Shown here piece by piece: positions 38,737 to 47,372 of a DNA stretch of 64,000 nt. The stretch is from Sphingomonas sp. Leaf230. GTDB taxonomy: Bacteria; Pseudomonadota; Alphaproteobacteria; Sphingomonadales; Sphingomonadaceae. Location: the NCBI RefSeq assembly GCF_001421745.1, contig NZ_LMKW01000010.1, positions 444,173 to 508,172 on the forward strand, in the 5' to 3' direction. The notes under the pieces are model-generated. The model ran no database searches. It worked only from the letters and a program-made list of their open reading frames with translations, and was not told where the DNA came from. The translations under genes and the position numbers were made by a program. The stretch's first letter is position 1, and the number at the start of each line of letters is the position of its first letter.

Positions 38737-41301
38737 ATGCGTCCAGCGTGGCTGTTGCCGCTCGCCTGCATTCTGACCACCACCGCGCACGCCCGAGGGC
38801 TGACGGTGGAAGACCTGCTCGCCAACGAGCAATATACGCAGGTCTTGTCGGCACCGCGTGCAGGCGTCGTCGTGGTCGGCCGCACGCGCCCCTACAAGAA
38901 TGGCGACGACTATCGGTACGACTGGTTCACGCGCCGCGCCCTGTCGGAGTTGTGGACCTTTACGGCCGCGCGGCCGACTCTCGTCCGACTTCTCGGCGGC
39001 GAGACCGGTACGGGATATTGGGCAGCGGGCCTGTCTCCCAATGGTCAGCGCCTTGCGGTCTTCCGGCTGAGGCGTAATTGGCTCGATTTGGGCGTAGTCG
39101 ATCTTGCGCGGCGTACTGTCCGCTGGGCCAGGGTCGCGCCCGATATGCCTTATGCGAACCCCAATCCGGCATGGCTCGACGACGACCATCTGCTGCTTGT
39201 CACGCGTCCCGATCGCAGTCTCCCGACGATGTTCGATTTCGCATTCGAGCCTGCACGCCGATCGCCAGCAGCGTGGGAGCAGACCTCGAAAGGCCTGCGC
39301 GCCTCGGTTTCGGCGTTGGGCAGTGGCTACATGCTTGGCCAACGCGACCGTGCGCCGCCCCGCGACCTGACGATCTACGACCTTCGTTCGGGCAGCGTCA
39401 GACGGTTGTTGCAAGGTGACATTGCCGACGTCTTGCTATCGCCCGATCGTCGCCGTGCAGCGATTGTCCGCGAGAGCGGCGATCTGAAAATCGATCAGAC
39501 GAATCCCGCCGACCCGGCCGACCTTACCCGCGCCCACCAGCTCGATCTGGTCGACCTGCCAACCGGACGCATCACGGCCGCCTGCGATCACTGCGACGTG
39601 TTGCCCAATCTGCTGGCTTGGTCACCATCAAGCGTCCGGCTGCTCTTCTACGCACGGTCGCCGGGTGCGTCCTGGTCGAAGGGCGCGCTGCTCGTTGCGA
39701 CCAACCGCGATGGCGACCCCAAGGCGCGCCCAGCAACGCCCTTTCCCAACTTCACCGCGCTGATCGATCCGGCAGCGCCGGGCGTGGTCGCCGTTCACGC
39801 CCGGTGGATGGGAGAGCAGCCTGTCCTGTTGGGAACGCCCTCGAGGTCGTTAGCCGTATCGAGGCCAGTAACTGACTGGTATGTTTCGGGATCGCACGGA
39901 TTTCAGCCACTGACCGCAGGCGCCGGTTCATCTGCGCAGGTGCTGGCGAGCGCTTCGGGCCATCTCACCTATCTGGCGAAAGGCCGGCTGTTGCGCGGTA
40001 CGCCCGAAGGTCCGCCGCGTCCGCTGTTGTCTGACGATCATATCGAGGCGGCGATCGTGCCACTCGATCCGCTACTCGACGGGACGCGGCAAATACTCAA
40101 TCCTGATCCGAACGGGGCCTCGCTGGTCGTCCGGCACGGGGCAACGTCCACGCCCATCGACCTTTCCAGAACCGGGGACGTGCGGCACCGCTATGCGGAT
40201 TTGCCATCGACTGTGCAGATCATTGCGACGCTTCCCGCGCAGAACGCCGTGCTGGAGATCGCCAAGCTTACGGGTGGGGCCAGTACGCTGGCGCTGCTTG
40301 CGCCGGGCCACGTTACCAGGTTCGGGACGATCAACCGCAACCTGAGCGACGTGATACCCGTGCCCGCGGTCGTATTGAGCGATCAGGACCAGAACGGGCA
40401 CCCGATCTACCATTATCTCTACCTTCCGCCACATCGCATCGGCGCTCTACCGCTTGTCGTCCTGCCTTATCCCGGAACCGTTCTCCCGTCGGTCGCGCCC
40501 GCATTTGATGTAGCGACGTTCATGCCCGTCGCGAACGTCCAACTGCTGGTGTCGAAAGGATATGCGGTGCTCGAACCGAGTATGCCGCTGCCGACGGTGG
40601 CGCAGGCGGAGGGGAAGATCAGCTCGCTCGACAGAATTGCCGATCAGATCGCAGGAGCGATCAAGGTCGCGGTGGCCACCGGGCGGATCGATCGAACACG
40701 GGTTGCGGTCTACGGCCACAGCTATGGCGGCTACGCCGCTCTAGCGATGGCCACGCACGGCAATGTCGTCCGGTCCGTCATTGCCTCGGCCGCGCCGAGC
40801 AACCTTGTCGCAGCCTACGGGGTCATCGACCCTCGCGCGAAAACGCAAGATGGCGGCATCTCGACCACGATAGCGTTTGGGTGGTTCGAAGGCGGGCAGG
40901 GCATGCTTGGTGCACCGCCCTGGGTTGCGCCCGAGCGCTACATTGAGGCCTCTCCACTGTTTCAGGCTGGTGCGATGACCGTTCCAACTCTGCTCATTCA
41001 CGGCGAGTTCGATTATATTCCCGTGGCGGGCGCTGAGCAGATGTTCATGGCGCTCTACCGGCAGAACAAGACGGCGTTTCTACTGCGGTATGCGGCGGAG
41101 GGGCATACGATCCGTAGCCCGGCTAATATTCGAGACGAGTGGCGACATATCTTCACATGGCTTGACCGGATGAATATGCCGACCACCGCATCGTTCGCGG
41201 TTGATCCCGGCCCCAAGCCAGGGTCAGGCGCGCTCCCAGTAGCGGATCCACGCCTCGATCGACGCATAGAGCATCAGCGGACGGGCGACGTCCTTCCATA
41301 G
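38737..41301 (+). CDS. S9 family peptidase, lasso peptide isopeptidase type
   Basis: The 854-residue protein has a signal peptide (RPAWLLPLACILTTTAHA), an N-terminal beta-propeller-like region and a C-terminal alpha/beta-hydrolase domain. The expected triad is Ser662 in YGHSYGGYAAL, Asp759 in HGEFDYIPV and His790 in AEGHTI. Prolyl-oligopeptidase-like enzymes in this position of proteobacterial lasso clusters (AtxE2 for astexins) open the isopeptide bond of the lasso ring. It lies 42 bases after the receptor gene, so sigma, anti-sigma, receptor and peptidase form one unit. Its last 78 bases overlap the end of the cyclase gene on the other strand. Confidence 0.9.
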   Translation: MRPAWLLPLACILTTTAHARGLTVEDLLANEQYTQVLSAPRAGVVVVGRTRPYKNGDDYRYDWFTRRALSELWTFTAARPTLVRLLGGETGTGYWAAGLSPNGQRLAVFRLRRNWLDLGVVDLARRTVRWARVAPDMPYANPNPAWLDDDHLLLVTRPDRSLPTMFDFAFEPARRSPAAWEQTSKGLRASVSALGSGYMLGQRDRAPPRDLTIYDLRSGSVRRLLQGDIADVLLSPDRRRAAIVRESGDLKIDQTNPADPADLTRAHQLDLVDLPTGRITAACDHCDVLPNLLAWSPSSVRLLFYARSPGASWSKGALLVATNRDGDPKARPATPFPNFTALIDPAAPGVVAVHARWMGEQPVLLGTPSRSLAVSRPVTDWYVSGSHGFQPLTAGAGSSAQVLASASGHLTYLAKGRLLRGTPEGPPRPLLSDDHIEAAIVPLDPLLDGTRQILNPDPNGASLVVRHGATSTPIDLSRTGDVRHRYADLPSTVQIIATLPAQNAVLEIAKLTGGASTLALLAPGHVTRFGTINRNLSDVIPVPAVVLSDQDQNGHPIYHYLYLPPHRIGALPLVVLPYPGTVLPSVAPAFDVATFMPVANVQLLVSKGYAVLEPSMPLPTVAQAEGKISSLDRIADQIAGAIKVAVATGRIDRTRVAVYGHSYGGYAALAMATHGNVVRSVIASAAPSNLVAAYGVIDPRAKTQDGGISTTIAFGWFEGGQGMLGAPPWVAPERYIEASPLFQAGAMTVPTLLIHGEFDYIPVAGAEQMFMALYRQNKTAFLLRYAAEGHTIRSPANIRDEWRHIFTWLDRMNMPTTASFAVDPGPKPGSGALPVADPRLDRRIEHQRTGDVLP

Positions 41302-43008
41302 CAAGGTGTCGGCATTCAACGCCGCGTGCAACGCATCCCGATCCAGCAGCCCTTGTGCGACCAGACGACCGTCCAGGAGAAGCGACCGCAGGTCCGCGAC
41401 GGCGTTCATCACGGCGAGGCTGTAATGGCTTGCGGCCTCACCCTTCGAATGGCGCTGTGCGACGGACGTCGGCAGCCGATCGGCAAAGGCTGCGCGCGCG
41501 CGCTGGCGATCGCCGCGCCCGCCGGTCAATATGGGGATCGGTATCGACAGACAGGCCTCGACCACGGGCTGTGACAGTAAGGGATGCACGAACAGAGTTG
41601 ATTGCGCCCGCAGGGTCGGTCCGTAAAAGATCTGTGAATGCGCGATCGCCTCGACTTGTCGCGCTTTCGCGGGTGGCAGGTCCTTCAGACCAGTCAGCCA
41701 GGGATGTATGTAGGTTCCTGCCTGTTCCGCTGCAGCCGGCGTTGCCATTGGCGAGGGGAACCGTTCGGAAGACGACGATCGACCGAACTGGTCGGCAAGC
41801 ATTGACGCCCATGCCGACCATATCGAACGCTGTGCGCGGCGGGTAATGTCGCGTGTGCGCGTAGAAAACACCGCACGCCATCCCCAGAGCTTGAAGGCGT
41901 CGACCGCGATTGTAAGGTCGGGCATCTGGTAGAAGATCGCGTCGCCGCCTTGCCCGGTAAAGATCGCGTCTGCGCCAACCGCATGGGCATGCGCCGTCAT
42001 CTGCATGTCATGACCTGCATCGAGCCCGTAAAGGATCGGCTCCGAGGGATGTGCGAGATCACGTAGCTCGGCAACATCGAGAACGCGGCGGTCGGCGTCG
42101 ATTTCGACAAGCTGCCGCTTGCACAGTTTCGCAACGTCGCGCGCATAGCGACGTTCGTCGCCGCCCGCCTGTATCGTGCTGGCGTTGACGAGGGTGATCC
42201 GGCGGTCCGGCAAGAGAGTCCCGAGCGTACCCGCGAGGATCGAGGAATCCAGACCACCGGACAACTCCAGTAGCATATGATCAGCAACGCTTCCCCAAGC
42301 GCCGACGGCTTCGTCCACAGCCCCGCGGAGCGTCTTTTCCGCTACGGCAACGGGCATCGCGCGCGCCTTGCGAGCGATCGCGCAGGGATCCCAGATCGTC
42401 TTGATCCGTAGATGTCTTGCCGCGTGGGCACCCACAACATCTCCACCTGACACATCCCCGTCCATTCGACAGCCTGGCGGGATCATGACGACGCCGCGCA
42501 GTGCGGACTGATGCCCGGTGATGGTCGGATCGCCGAGCACCGCGGCGATCACGTTCCAATCGATGTCTGGTACAATGCCGACGGCCTTCAGCAGCCACGC
42601 GGGCATCTGCGACGCAACGATCAGCCCCCCGCGGATCCTGATCGCACACGCCGTCATCACGCCGTCCGCGCTCCGATATACCGACCAACGTCCTTGAGGA
42701 TCTCGGGCAATCGTGACGAACCCGCCCCATCGGCCGACCGACGAAGCGCGCCGCGTATCGTCGAAACTCCAACCGACGGAGCACGAACGTCCGTCAGCGG
42801 AAACCAGGATCGGAACGTCGACCGGCCGCACCGCCGTCCACAGCAGGCATCCCGCCACGTTGCGAAGCGGCCCGAGATCCGGATCATGTCGAGTGATGCT
42901 CTTGGTGAGGTCGGTCACGGCCTTTGCCACGTCGCTGCCAAAGTGAAGCGGATTGCCCGCATGGTCTGGCAGGAATGCCAGGAAGCGAAGGGCGGACGGC
43001 GTCAGCAT
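41224..43008 (-). CDS. Lasso peptide cyclase (asparagine synthetase-like, protein C)
   Basis: In this 594-residue protein, residues 1-200 resemble the glutamine-amidotransferase fold of AsnB but begin MLTPSALRF, without the catalytic Cys2. The synthetase domain contains the ATP pyrophosphatase loop LLELSGGLDSSILAG and FTGQGGDAIFYQ. Such enzymes adenylate the ring Asp/Glu side chain and close the macrolactam with the freed N-terminus. The ATG at 43008 overlaps the stop of the B gene, so B and C are coupled. It is the last gene of the minus-strand biosynthetic unit and converges on the isopeptidase gene. Confidence 0.93.
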   Translation of the reverse strand: MLTPSALRFLAFLPDHAGNPLHFGSDVAKAVTDLTKSITRHDPDLGPLRNVAGCLLWTAVRPVDVPILVSADGRSCSVGWSFDDTRRASSVGRWGGFVTIARDPQGRWSVYRSADGVMTACAIRIRGGLIVASQMPAWLLKAVGIVPDIDWNVIAAVLGDPTITGHQSALRGVVMIPPGCRMDGDVSGGDVVGAHAARHLRIKTIWDPCAIARKARAMPVAVAEKTLRGAVDEAVGAWGSVADHMLLELSGGLDSSILAGTLGTLLPDRRITLVNASTIQAGGDERRYARDVAKLCKRQLVEIDADRRVLDVAELRDLAHPSEPILYGLDAGHDMQMTAHAHAVGADAIFTGQGGDAIFYQMPDLTIAVDAFKLWGWRAVFSTRTRDITRRAQRSIWSAWASMLADQFGRSSSSERFPSPMATPAAAEQAGTYIHPWLTGLKDLPPAKARQVEAIAHSQIFYGPTLRAQSTLFVHPLLSQPVVEACLSIPIPILTGGRGDRQRARAAFADRLPTSVAQRHSKGEAASHYSLAVMNAVADLRSLLLDGRLVAQGLLDRDALHAALNADTLLWKDVARPLMLYASIEAWIRYWERA

Positions 43009-43619
43009 GCGTAGATCGGGGTGAACCAGGCGACGTGATCGGCGGTATCGTTGAGAACACATCCGTCATGCTCGACCCAGCAATGTGCCTCGAACGGGTG
43101 TGTACGAACGCCGAACACTAACGTCGCCGCGATCCCGTGCAGGCCAAGAAAGTTACGCAGATACAGACTGTGCGGTAGGCATCGGCCGAGCTTTGGGATG
43201 AAGGGACGCAGCGCGTCGAAGATCGCTACAAGTGCGCCAACCTGCGCGCGGTCCGCTGGCATCCGACCGGGCGAACGACTGTGATAGTGGGCGACGGGTC
43301 CTCGCAAGCGTATGAGCGTGATTATGCCGGCGACGATCATGCGCGGCACGGCGGTCATGATCCGAAACGCATCAACCCGTTCGACATGGATCACGTCATG
43401 CCGCTCGCGGGCAAGGGCTGGGTCCGCCCATTTCCATTGCGCGGGACTGAGACCCGCAGCGGCGAGACTCTCGGCGACAGGATAAGCAGAAAACTCGCCA
43501 GTCGCTTGGCCGTCGGCGGTGCCATTGTCGACAGCATGTTCGCGGCCTATGCACAGATACGCATCCGCAGCCGTGTCCATCAGAACGATGTCGCCATCGA
43601 CATCGACGATCGTCATCAT
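43002..43619 (-). CDS. Fused lasso B1-B2 protein: PqqD-like leader binder plus leader peptidase
   Basis: In this 205-residue protein the N-terminal 70 residues (MMTIVDVDGDIVLMDTAADA with YLCIG) are a PqqD-like recognition element that holds the precursor leader. The C-terminal part is the transglutaminase-like cysteine protease: KLGRCLPHSLYLRNFLGLHG carries the catalytic Cys and FEAHCWVEHDG the His, with LND as acid. The start chosen is the ATG at 43619 with GGGAG six bases upstream; the frame is open back to the precursor stop but shows no conserved sequence. Fused B1-B2 is the usual proteobacterial form. It removes the leader so that protein C can close the ring. Confidence 0.93.
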   Translation of the reverse strand: MMTIVDVDGDIVLMDTAADAYLCIGREHAVDNGTADGQATGEFSAYPVAESLAAAGLSPAQWKWADPALARERHDVIHVERVDAFRIMTAVPRMIVAGIITLIRLRGPVAHYHSRSPGRMPADRAQVGALVAIFDALRPFIPKLGRCLPHSLYLRNFLGLHGIAATLVFGVRTHPFEAHCWVEHDGCVLNDTADHVAWFTPIYAC

Positions 43620-43658
43620 CGAAAGCTCCCGCGCGGTGAAACAGAGGACAGCCGAGAA

Positions 43659-43684
43659 ACGGGGAGCGGCGGACCGCTCCCCGT
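43659..43684 (-). promoter_or_regulatory. Hairpin between precursor and B genes
   Basis: A perfect 11-base-pair stem (ACGGGGAGCGG with CCGCTCCCCGT) closes a four-base loop. On the transcribed strand it is followed by TTTCTC. It starts 9 bases after the precursor stop and ends 39 bases before the B start. Likely roles are partial termination or protection of the precursor mRNA 3' end, giving more precursor than enzymes. This is an inference from position and structure. Confidence 0.75.
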
Positions 43685-43693
43685 CCACCACTG

Positions 43694-43813
43694 TCAAACG
43701 CGGTAGGCGTAGATGAGATTGCCGATCTCGGGCGAACCGAACATCGCCGGGGCCTTGGTCTCCTTCGAGACCTTGCCGAGATAGACGAGCAGCGTGGGCT
43801 TTTTCGTATCCAT
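43694..43813 (-). CDS. Lasso peptide precursor (protein A)
   Basis: This 39-residue peptide follows an AAGGA ribosome site. The leader MDTKKPTLLVYLGKVSKETK has the features proteobacterial lasso leaders share: a Pro/Leu segment, then Gly13, five residues, and Thr19 in the penultimate leader position. Cleavage after Lys20 gives the core APAMFGSPEIGNLIYAYRV (19 residues). Its only acidic residue is Glu9, exactly where a nine-residue ring needs it, so the predicted link is Ala1 amine to Glu9 side chain, with a ten-residue tail. Bulky Tyr15, Tyr17 and Arg18 could lock the thread. An Ala1 start is rare but known from caulonodins. B and C genes follow directly. Confidence 0.9.
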   Translation of the reverse strand: MDTKKPTLLVYLGKVSKETKAPAMFGSPEIGNLIYAYRV

Positions 43814-44134
43814 TGTGTCAGTCCTTTGTCGAAGTCGCCGCGTCGGTGCGGCAATCAACGTTCGAACGGGGCGTTCCTGCAGGCGAGGATAAATCGCCAA
43901 GAACGGTGTGTTTATAGGTGACTGGCCATCTTCTGGCCGAAGCTCGCGACATCATGGCCGGCCTGATCCCATCACATGGCTCACCGTGGCCGATTGTTGG
44001 GAGCCGTTGGCCAGACATTGGCGCGTGCCCTGATTCGCGTGGCAGCGCTGCACGATCACGGATATGCTCAGGTCACGACAGAGCGTTGAGTGGCGCGCAG
44101 GCAACCAGGCAGATCGGCTGCGGGAAGGTCGAAC

Positions 44135-44650
44135 ATGACAATCGACAGCACCGACGAACCTGATCCCGCCCTGCTGGGACGTGTGTTCCGTCGCTTGCGG
44201 CAGCATCGCAAATTGAGCGTCGTCCAGGTCGCAGAGGCATTGGGGATGCCGCCCCGGACCTATACCAATCTCGAAGCCGGTAACGCGCGCATCCATTTCG
44301 AGCGGATCAAGCGTTTCGCCGCCTTTGCCGATGTCGATCCGGTCGCGATGCAGACGAGCACGATGTTCGGCTCCGACGCCATGGCCATGGCGTGCTGCGA
44401 AAACAAGCTGATGATGATCAACCTGCTCTCCATGGAAGAACTGTTCGACGAACTGGGGGATGGGATCGGCGACCTCGATTCACGCACGATCATTGCCGGT
44501 TTCGATCAACTCAAGGCGGGCCTGATCGCAGCGGCCCGAAAGCCGGACCCCTTCGCCGAAAACTGGACGGCGTCGAAACGTTCGTCCGTGGTCGCATGGG
44601 GGATATCGATCAAAAGCCTGTTGTCGCGTAAGAACCGGCCCCCGCCCTGA
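44135..44650 (+). CDS. XRE-family regulator divergent from the lasso precursor
   Basis: This 171-residue protein has an N-terminal HTH (GRVFRRLRQHRKLSVVQVAE, then LGMPPRTYTNLEAGNARIHF). The helical C-terminal region (CCENKLMMINLLSMEELFDE) is of unknown fold. The start is the ATG at 44135. It is divergent from the precursor gene across 321 bases that contain no other gene, so it may control the precursor operon. It could also belong to the accessory region to the right. Its end overlaps the convergent FosA-like gene by about 40 bases. Confidence 0.8.
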   Translation: MTIDSTDEPDPALLGRVFRRLRQHRKLSVVQVAEALGMPPRTYTNLEAGNARIHFERIKRFAAFADVDPVAMQTSTMFGSDAMAMACCENKLMMINLLSMEELFDELGDGIGDLDSRTIIAGFDQLKAGLIAAARKPDPFAENWTASKRSSVVAWGISIKSLLSRKNRPPP

Positions 44651-45050
44651 ACTCGGTCACGCCGCGGTGCCGAAACGCGGCGGGACCTTTGCCGATCAGG
44701 CCAAGGTGAATTTCGAGCTTATGTCCGTCCGGATCGAGGAAGTAGGTAGAGGCGCCTTCGCTCTTGTTCTCCTTCCAAACTATGGCCTCGGCTGTCACAC
44801 GCTTGCTCAGCGCGACGTAATCGACGTCAGGCACGCTAAATGCGATGTGGCTATAATCCAGATGGGGTGATGATCGCGTGTTTTCGTCACGTGAGAGGCA
44901 GAGCCATAACGATCCGGCCTCAAGATATGCGCCATCTGCCCAAACCGCCCGTACGGCACAGCCGAGAACGTCTCTGTAAAACGCTAAGGACCGTTCGACG
45001 TCGGCAAATGCCAGCGTAACGTGGTTCAACCCGTTTATGCGTGCTTTCAT
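44610..45050 (-). CDS. FosA-like glyoxalase/VOC family protein
   Basis: This 146-residue protein follows the FosA fosfomycin glutathione transferase pattern: [20 protein letters not shown] (metal His), [11 protein letters not shown] (second His) and [20 protein letters not shown] (potassium loop and metal Glu). FosA adds glutathione to fosfomycin. The C-terminal 25 residues diverge from FosA (usual end RLAACR...). An IS3-type transposase fragment on the other strand begins about 50 bases from its start codon. Activity against fosfomycin is likely but not certain. Confidence 0.8.
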   Translation of the reverse strand: MKARINGLNHVTLAFADVERSLAFYRDVLGCAVRAVWADGAYLEAGSLWLCLSRDENTRSSPHLDYSHIAFSVPDVDYVALSKRVTAEAIVWKENKSEGASTYFLDPDGHKLEIHLGLIGKGPAAFRHRGVTEFRAGAGSYATTGF

Positions 45051-45099
45051 GCGTCATCTATCCGTGTTTGTTTCGCGTCCGCTATTGGGCCGCGTGAGC

Positions 45100-45555
45100 G
45101 GGGGATCAAGCGCACGGCATTGGTCGACAGCGGAATGCCTGGGATGCATTGTCGACACCTCGCTGTCGGGTCGGCGGGTCGTTCGCGAGCTGAGCGCCAT
45201 CGCCGAGCGTCGCGGGCTGCCATGCATGGTGGTCAGCGACAACGGCACCGAGCTGACCAGTCATGCCGTCCTCGCCTGGTGTCAGGACACCGGGGTCGAG
45301 TGGCACTACATCGCCCCGGGGAAGCCGCAGCAGAATGGCTTTGTGGAATCGTTCAATGGTCGCTTGCGCGACGAGTGTCTGAACGAACACCTGTTCCCCT
45401 CGCTGGCTGCGGCGAGACGGATCATCGAGGCATGGCGGACGGACTACAACACCGTGCGTCCGCACAGCAGTCTTGGCGGGATGGCTCCCGCCGAGTTTAC
45501 GAACCGCCCCCGCCAGGGGCATATGGACACCGAAGCTAAGTTATCAGCGGCCTGA
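45100..45555 (+). pseudogene. IS3-family transposase OrfB, 5'-truncated
   Basis: Only the C-terminal part of the integrase core remains: [20 protein letters not shown], the second catalytic Asp in [14 protein letters not shown], the Glu in [19 protein letters not shown], and the end [19 protein letters not shown]. The first catalytic Asp and OrfA are missing. The element's right end is probably near 45575. It directly abuts the left copy of the 1.1-kb repeat. Confidence 0.85.
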
Positions 45556-45575
45556 AAACGGGGAGCAGGTCAGGC

Positions 45576-46682
45576 TGACTATGGCGCCCTCTTCGATGGG
45601 TCCAGGGACCGGCCGAACGCAGTTGACACATTACTGGCGTTTTTCGCCGAACGTCGGCCATCATGGTATCCACGACATGGCAAATTAATGAGGCAAATCA
45701 TTGACCAAAAGAAACCTTTCCGAGAATTGACCAGCTTGCCTGAAGCCGTCGAGATCGATAATTTCGTATTTTCTGTTGGCGTGATTGATCAAGCCACCTT
45801 CGACCAGCGACCTGATAGACCTATTCACGTGAACAGGTGTGATTCCGACGCTATCCCCAATCTGCTCCTGCGACATAGGTAAGGAAAAGTGCAACCCATC
45901 ACTTAAGCCCCGTAACCTGGTCCTGGCGGCAAATTCGTTCAAAAAATGAGCTACACGAGTCCGTGCGGAACGCCCACCTATATTCAACAACCACTCGCGT
46001 AATTGTCGCGACTCCGCAGTTGTTCTTAGGTCCAAAGCCAACCGAATGGATGGGTGGGAATCTATTAACGTTTCAAACTCGGATCTTTGAACATAGATGA
46101 TGCTAGATTTTTCTGCACAAACCACGTTATAGTCCAGATTATTCACAAATCTGTTTTCTGGATTAACTATATCTCCGGGAATTATCAACGATACAATTTG
46201 CCGATAACCGTCCGATGTCTGCTTTTGGCAAAATAAATAACCCGATATTAGGAACACATAGTCTGAAAATGACATGCCTTCCCTAAATACGTAGCTTCCT
46301 GACTCAAACGTTCTTGTTCGAGCTTTCAAAAGGCCCACAGCTTCGCTGTCAAAATCCTGTATCCGCGAATGCGCCGATAGACTTTTTGCAATCAGACCGT
46401 GAGGGTCAATTTCCGAGATCAAAACAAGGCTCCGGTAACATCGGCGGGAGCATTGCGTCTCTCAGTTGCCAAGGGCCGCGATCGGTTAGCAATTTATGAT
46501 TTATACCAAAGGTTGCCGAATAGGACTTGATTTAAGTTAACTTTCACGCCGACTTCCACGGGACAGCGGCAGTTAGGGCAGCAGTTTGGGCATATTGGCA
46601 ACTCGAAACCGAGAAAGATGCGCTGAACGAGTGGCCGTTATCGGGAGCTTGGATCGCATGCCCGGGTGTCCACACATGGGCG
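45576..46682. repeat. 1.1-kb direct repeat, left copy (carries a Crp/Fnr gene)
   Basis: From TGACTATGGCGCC at 45576 to about 46682 the sequence matches 55719-56826 almost without gaps, with scattered substitutions. It includes the regulator gene, its upstream region and a tail with GCTGAACGAGTGGC and GCATGCCCGGGTGTC. The two copies are in the same orientation and enclose 9 kb of accessory genes. Confidence 0.85.
45685..46422 (-). CDS. Crp/Fnr family regulator, paralogue 1
   Basis: This 245-residue protein has an N-terminal cyclic-nucleotide-binding fold (FESGSYVFREGMSFSDYVFL, IVSLIIPGDIVNPENRF). The winged helix has the recognition part MSQEQIGDSVGITPVHVNRS. It differs from the paralogue encoded at 55829-56566 at about 20 positions (92% identity). 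Most differences are in the N-terminal half and the HTH is nearly unchanged, so both should bind the same sites. DNA is less GC-rich than the chromosome average, suggesting acquisition. The 400 bases to the next gene contain the repeat tail and nothing else. Confidence 0.92.
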   Translation of the reverse strand: MISEIDPHGLIAKSLSAHSRIQDFDSEAVGLLKARTRTFESGSYVFREGMSFSDYVFLISGYLFCQKQTSDGYRQIVSLIIPGDIVNPENRFVNNLDYNVVCAEKSSIIYVQRSEFETLIDSHPSIRLALDLRTTAESRQLREWLLNIGGRSARTRVAHFLNEFAARTRLRGLSDGLHFSLPMSQEQIGDSVGITPVHVNRSIRSLVEGGLINHANRKYEIIDLDGFRQAGQFSERFLLVNDLPH

Positions 46683-46824
46683 TTCTTGCCCGAGCCGACA
46701 TTCTCGCGAGGGATCGAGAAATGGGAAACGGAATGTCGGCAACGAATAGCTAGGCTCGATGAATTGAGATTATTCGACAGCGGTGTTCATGGTCGGATAT
46801 TATTCGAAGGTTAGGAGAGGTTCG

Positions 46825-47292
46825 ATGCCCAGCAGGATTGAGGCGCTGATACCGACGCCCCCGCCGGAGCGGATCGACGCATTGCAGAATCTCATCCTTC
46901 GGATCGTCGATTGTTTGGATGCTGACGAGGAGTGCGACGCGCTCATCGCCGAAGCCGATGCGCTGGCGGGATCGCAGGGGTATGATAGCATCACGTTTAG
47001 CAACCTGAACAGTTGGACCAGCGAACGTGATTTTGCGGTGTTGGCAGCGATGGGACCTCCTCCAGGCATCCCCGACCTTACCGTTCAGGAAGTTGCGGAA
47101 TGCATCGGCGTCATCGAAGCTGCGGACGAACCAAGGAGCAGCTTTTGCCTCGGTATTCTTGAGCGCACTTTCCCTAACGTACCTATCTGCGACATAATTT
47201 ATTGGCCTAAGGCGGCAGCATCATCCGACGATCTAGCCGCGGAGATTGTCAGGCTAGCCAACGAGCCTCTCCCTACTCTGCCCGCCCCATAA
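46825..47292 (+). CDS. Protein of unknown function
   Basis: This 155-residue acidic protein begins MPSRIEALIPTPPPERIDAL at the ATG at 46825, where GGAGAGG lies four bases upstream; the frame is open 14 codons further. It is largely helical, without signal peptide or membrane segment. Segments such as IVDCLDADEECDALIAEADA and SWTSERDFAVLAAMGPPPGI suggest a small cytoplasmic protein, possibly of the immunity or DUF type beside mobile DNA. I do not recognise the family. Confidence 0.6.
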   Translation: MPSRIEALIPTPPPERIDALQNLILRIVDCLDADEECDALIAEADALAGSQGYDSITFSNLNSWTSERDFAVLAAMGPPPGIPDLTVQEVAECIGVIEAADEPRSSFCLGILERTFPNVPICDIIYWPKAAASSDDLAAEIVRLANEPLPTLPAP

Positions 47293-47372
47293 GTGCCCGG
47301 GAATGATTTCTGCAGGTCTGGTTTCTCGATTGGGATCGAATTATGGGAAAGTCCGTAATTGGAAATTGAGGA

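Noticed and set aside
43697..43738. Alternative lasso core starting at Gly26 of the precursor (GSPEIG...)
   Set aside because: It would place the only acidic residue at position 4, incompatible with the 7-9 residue rings known, and would not put Thr in the penultimate leader position.
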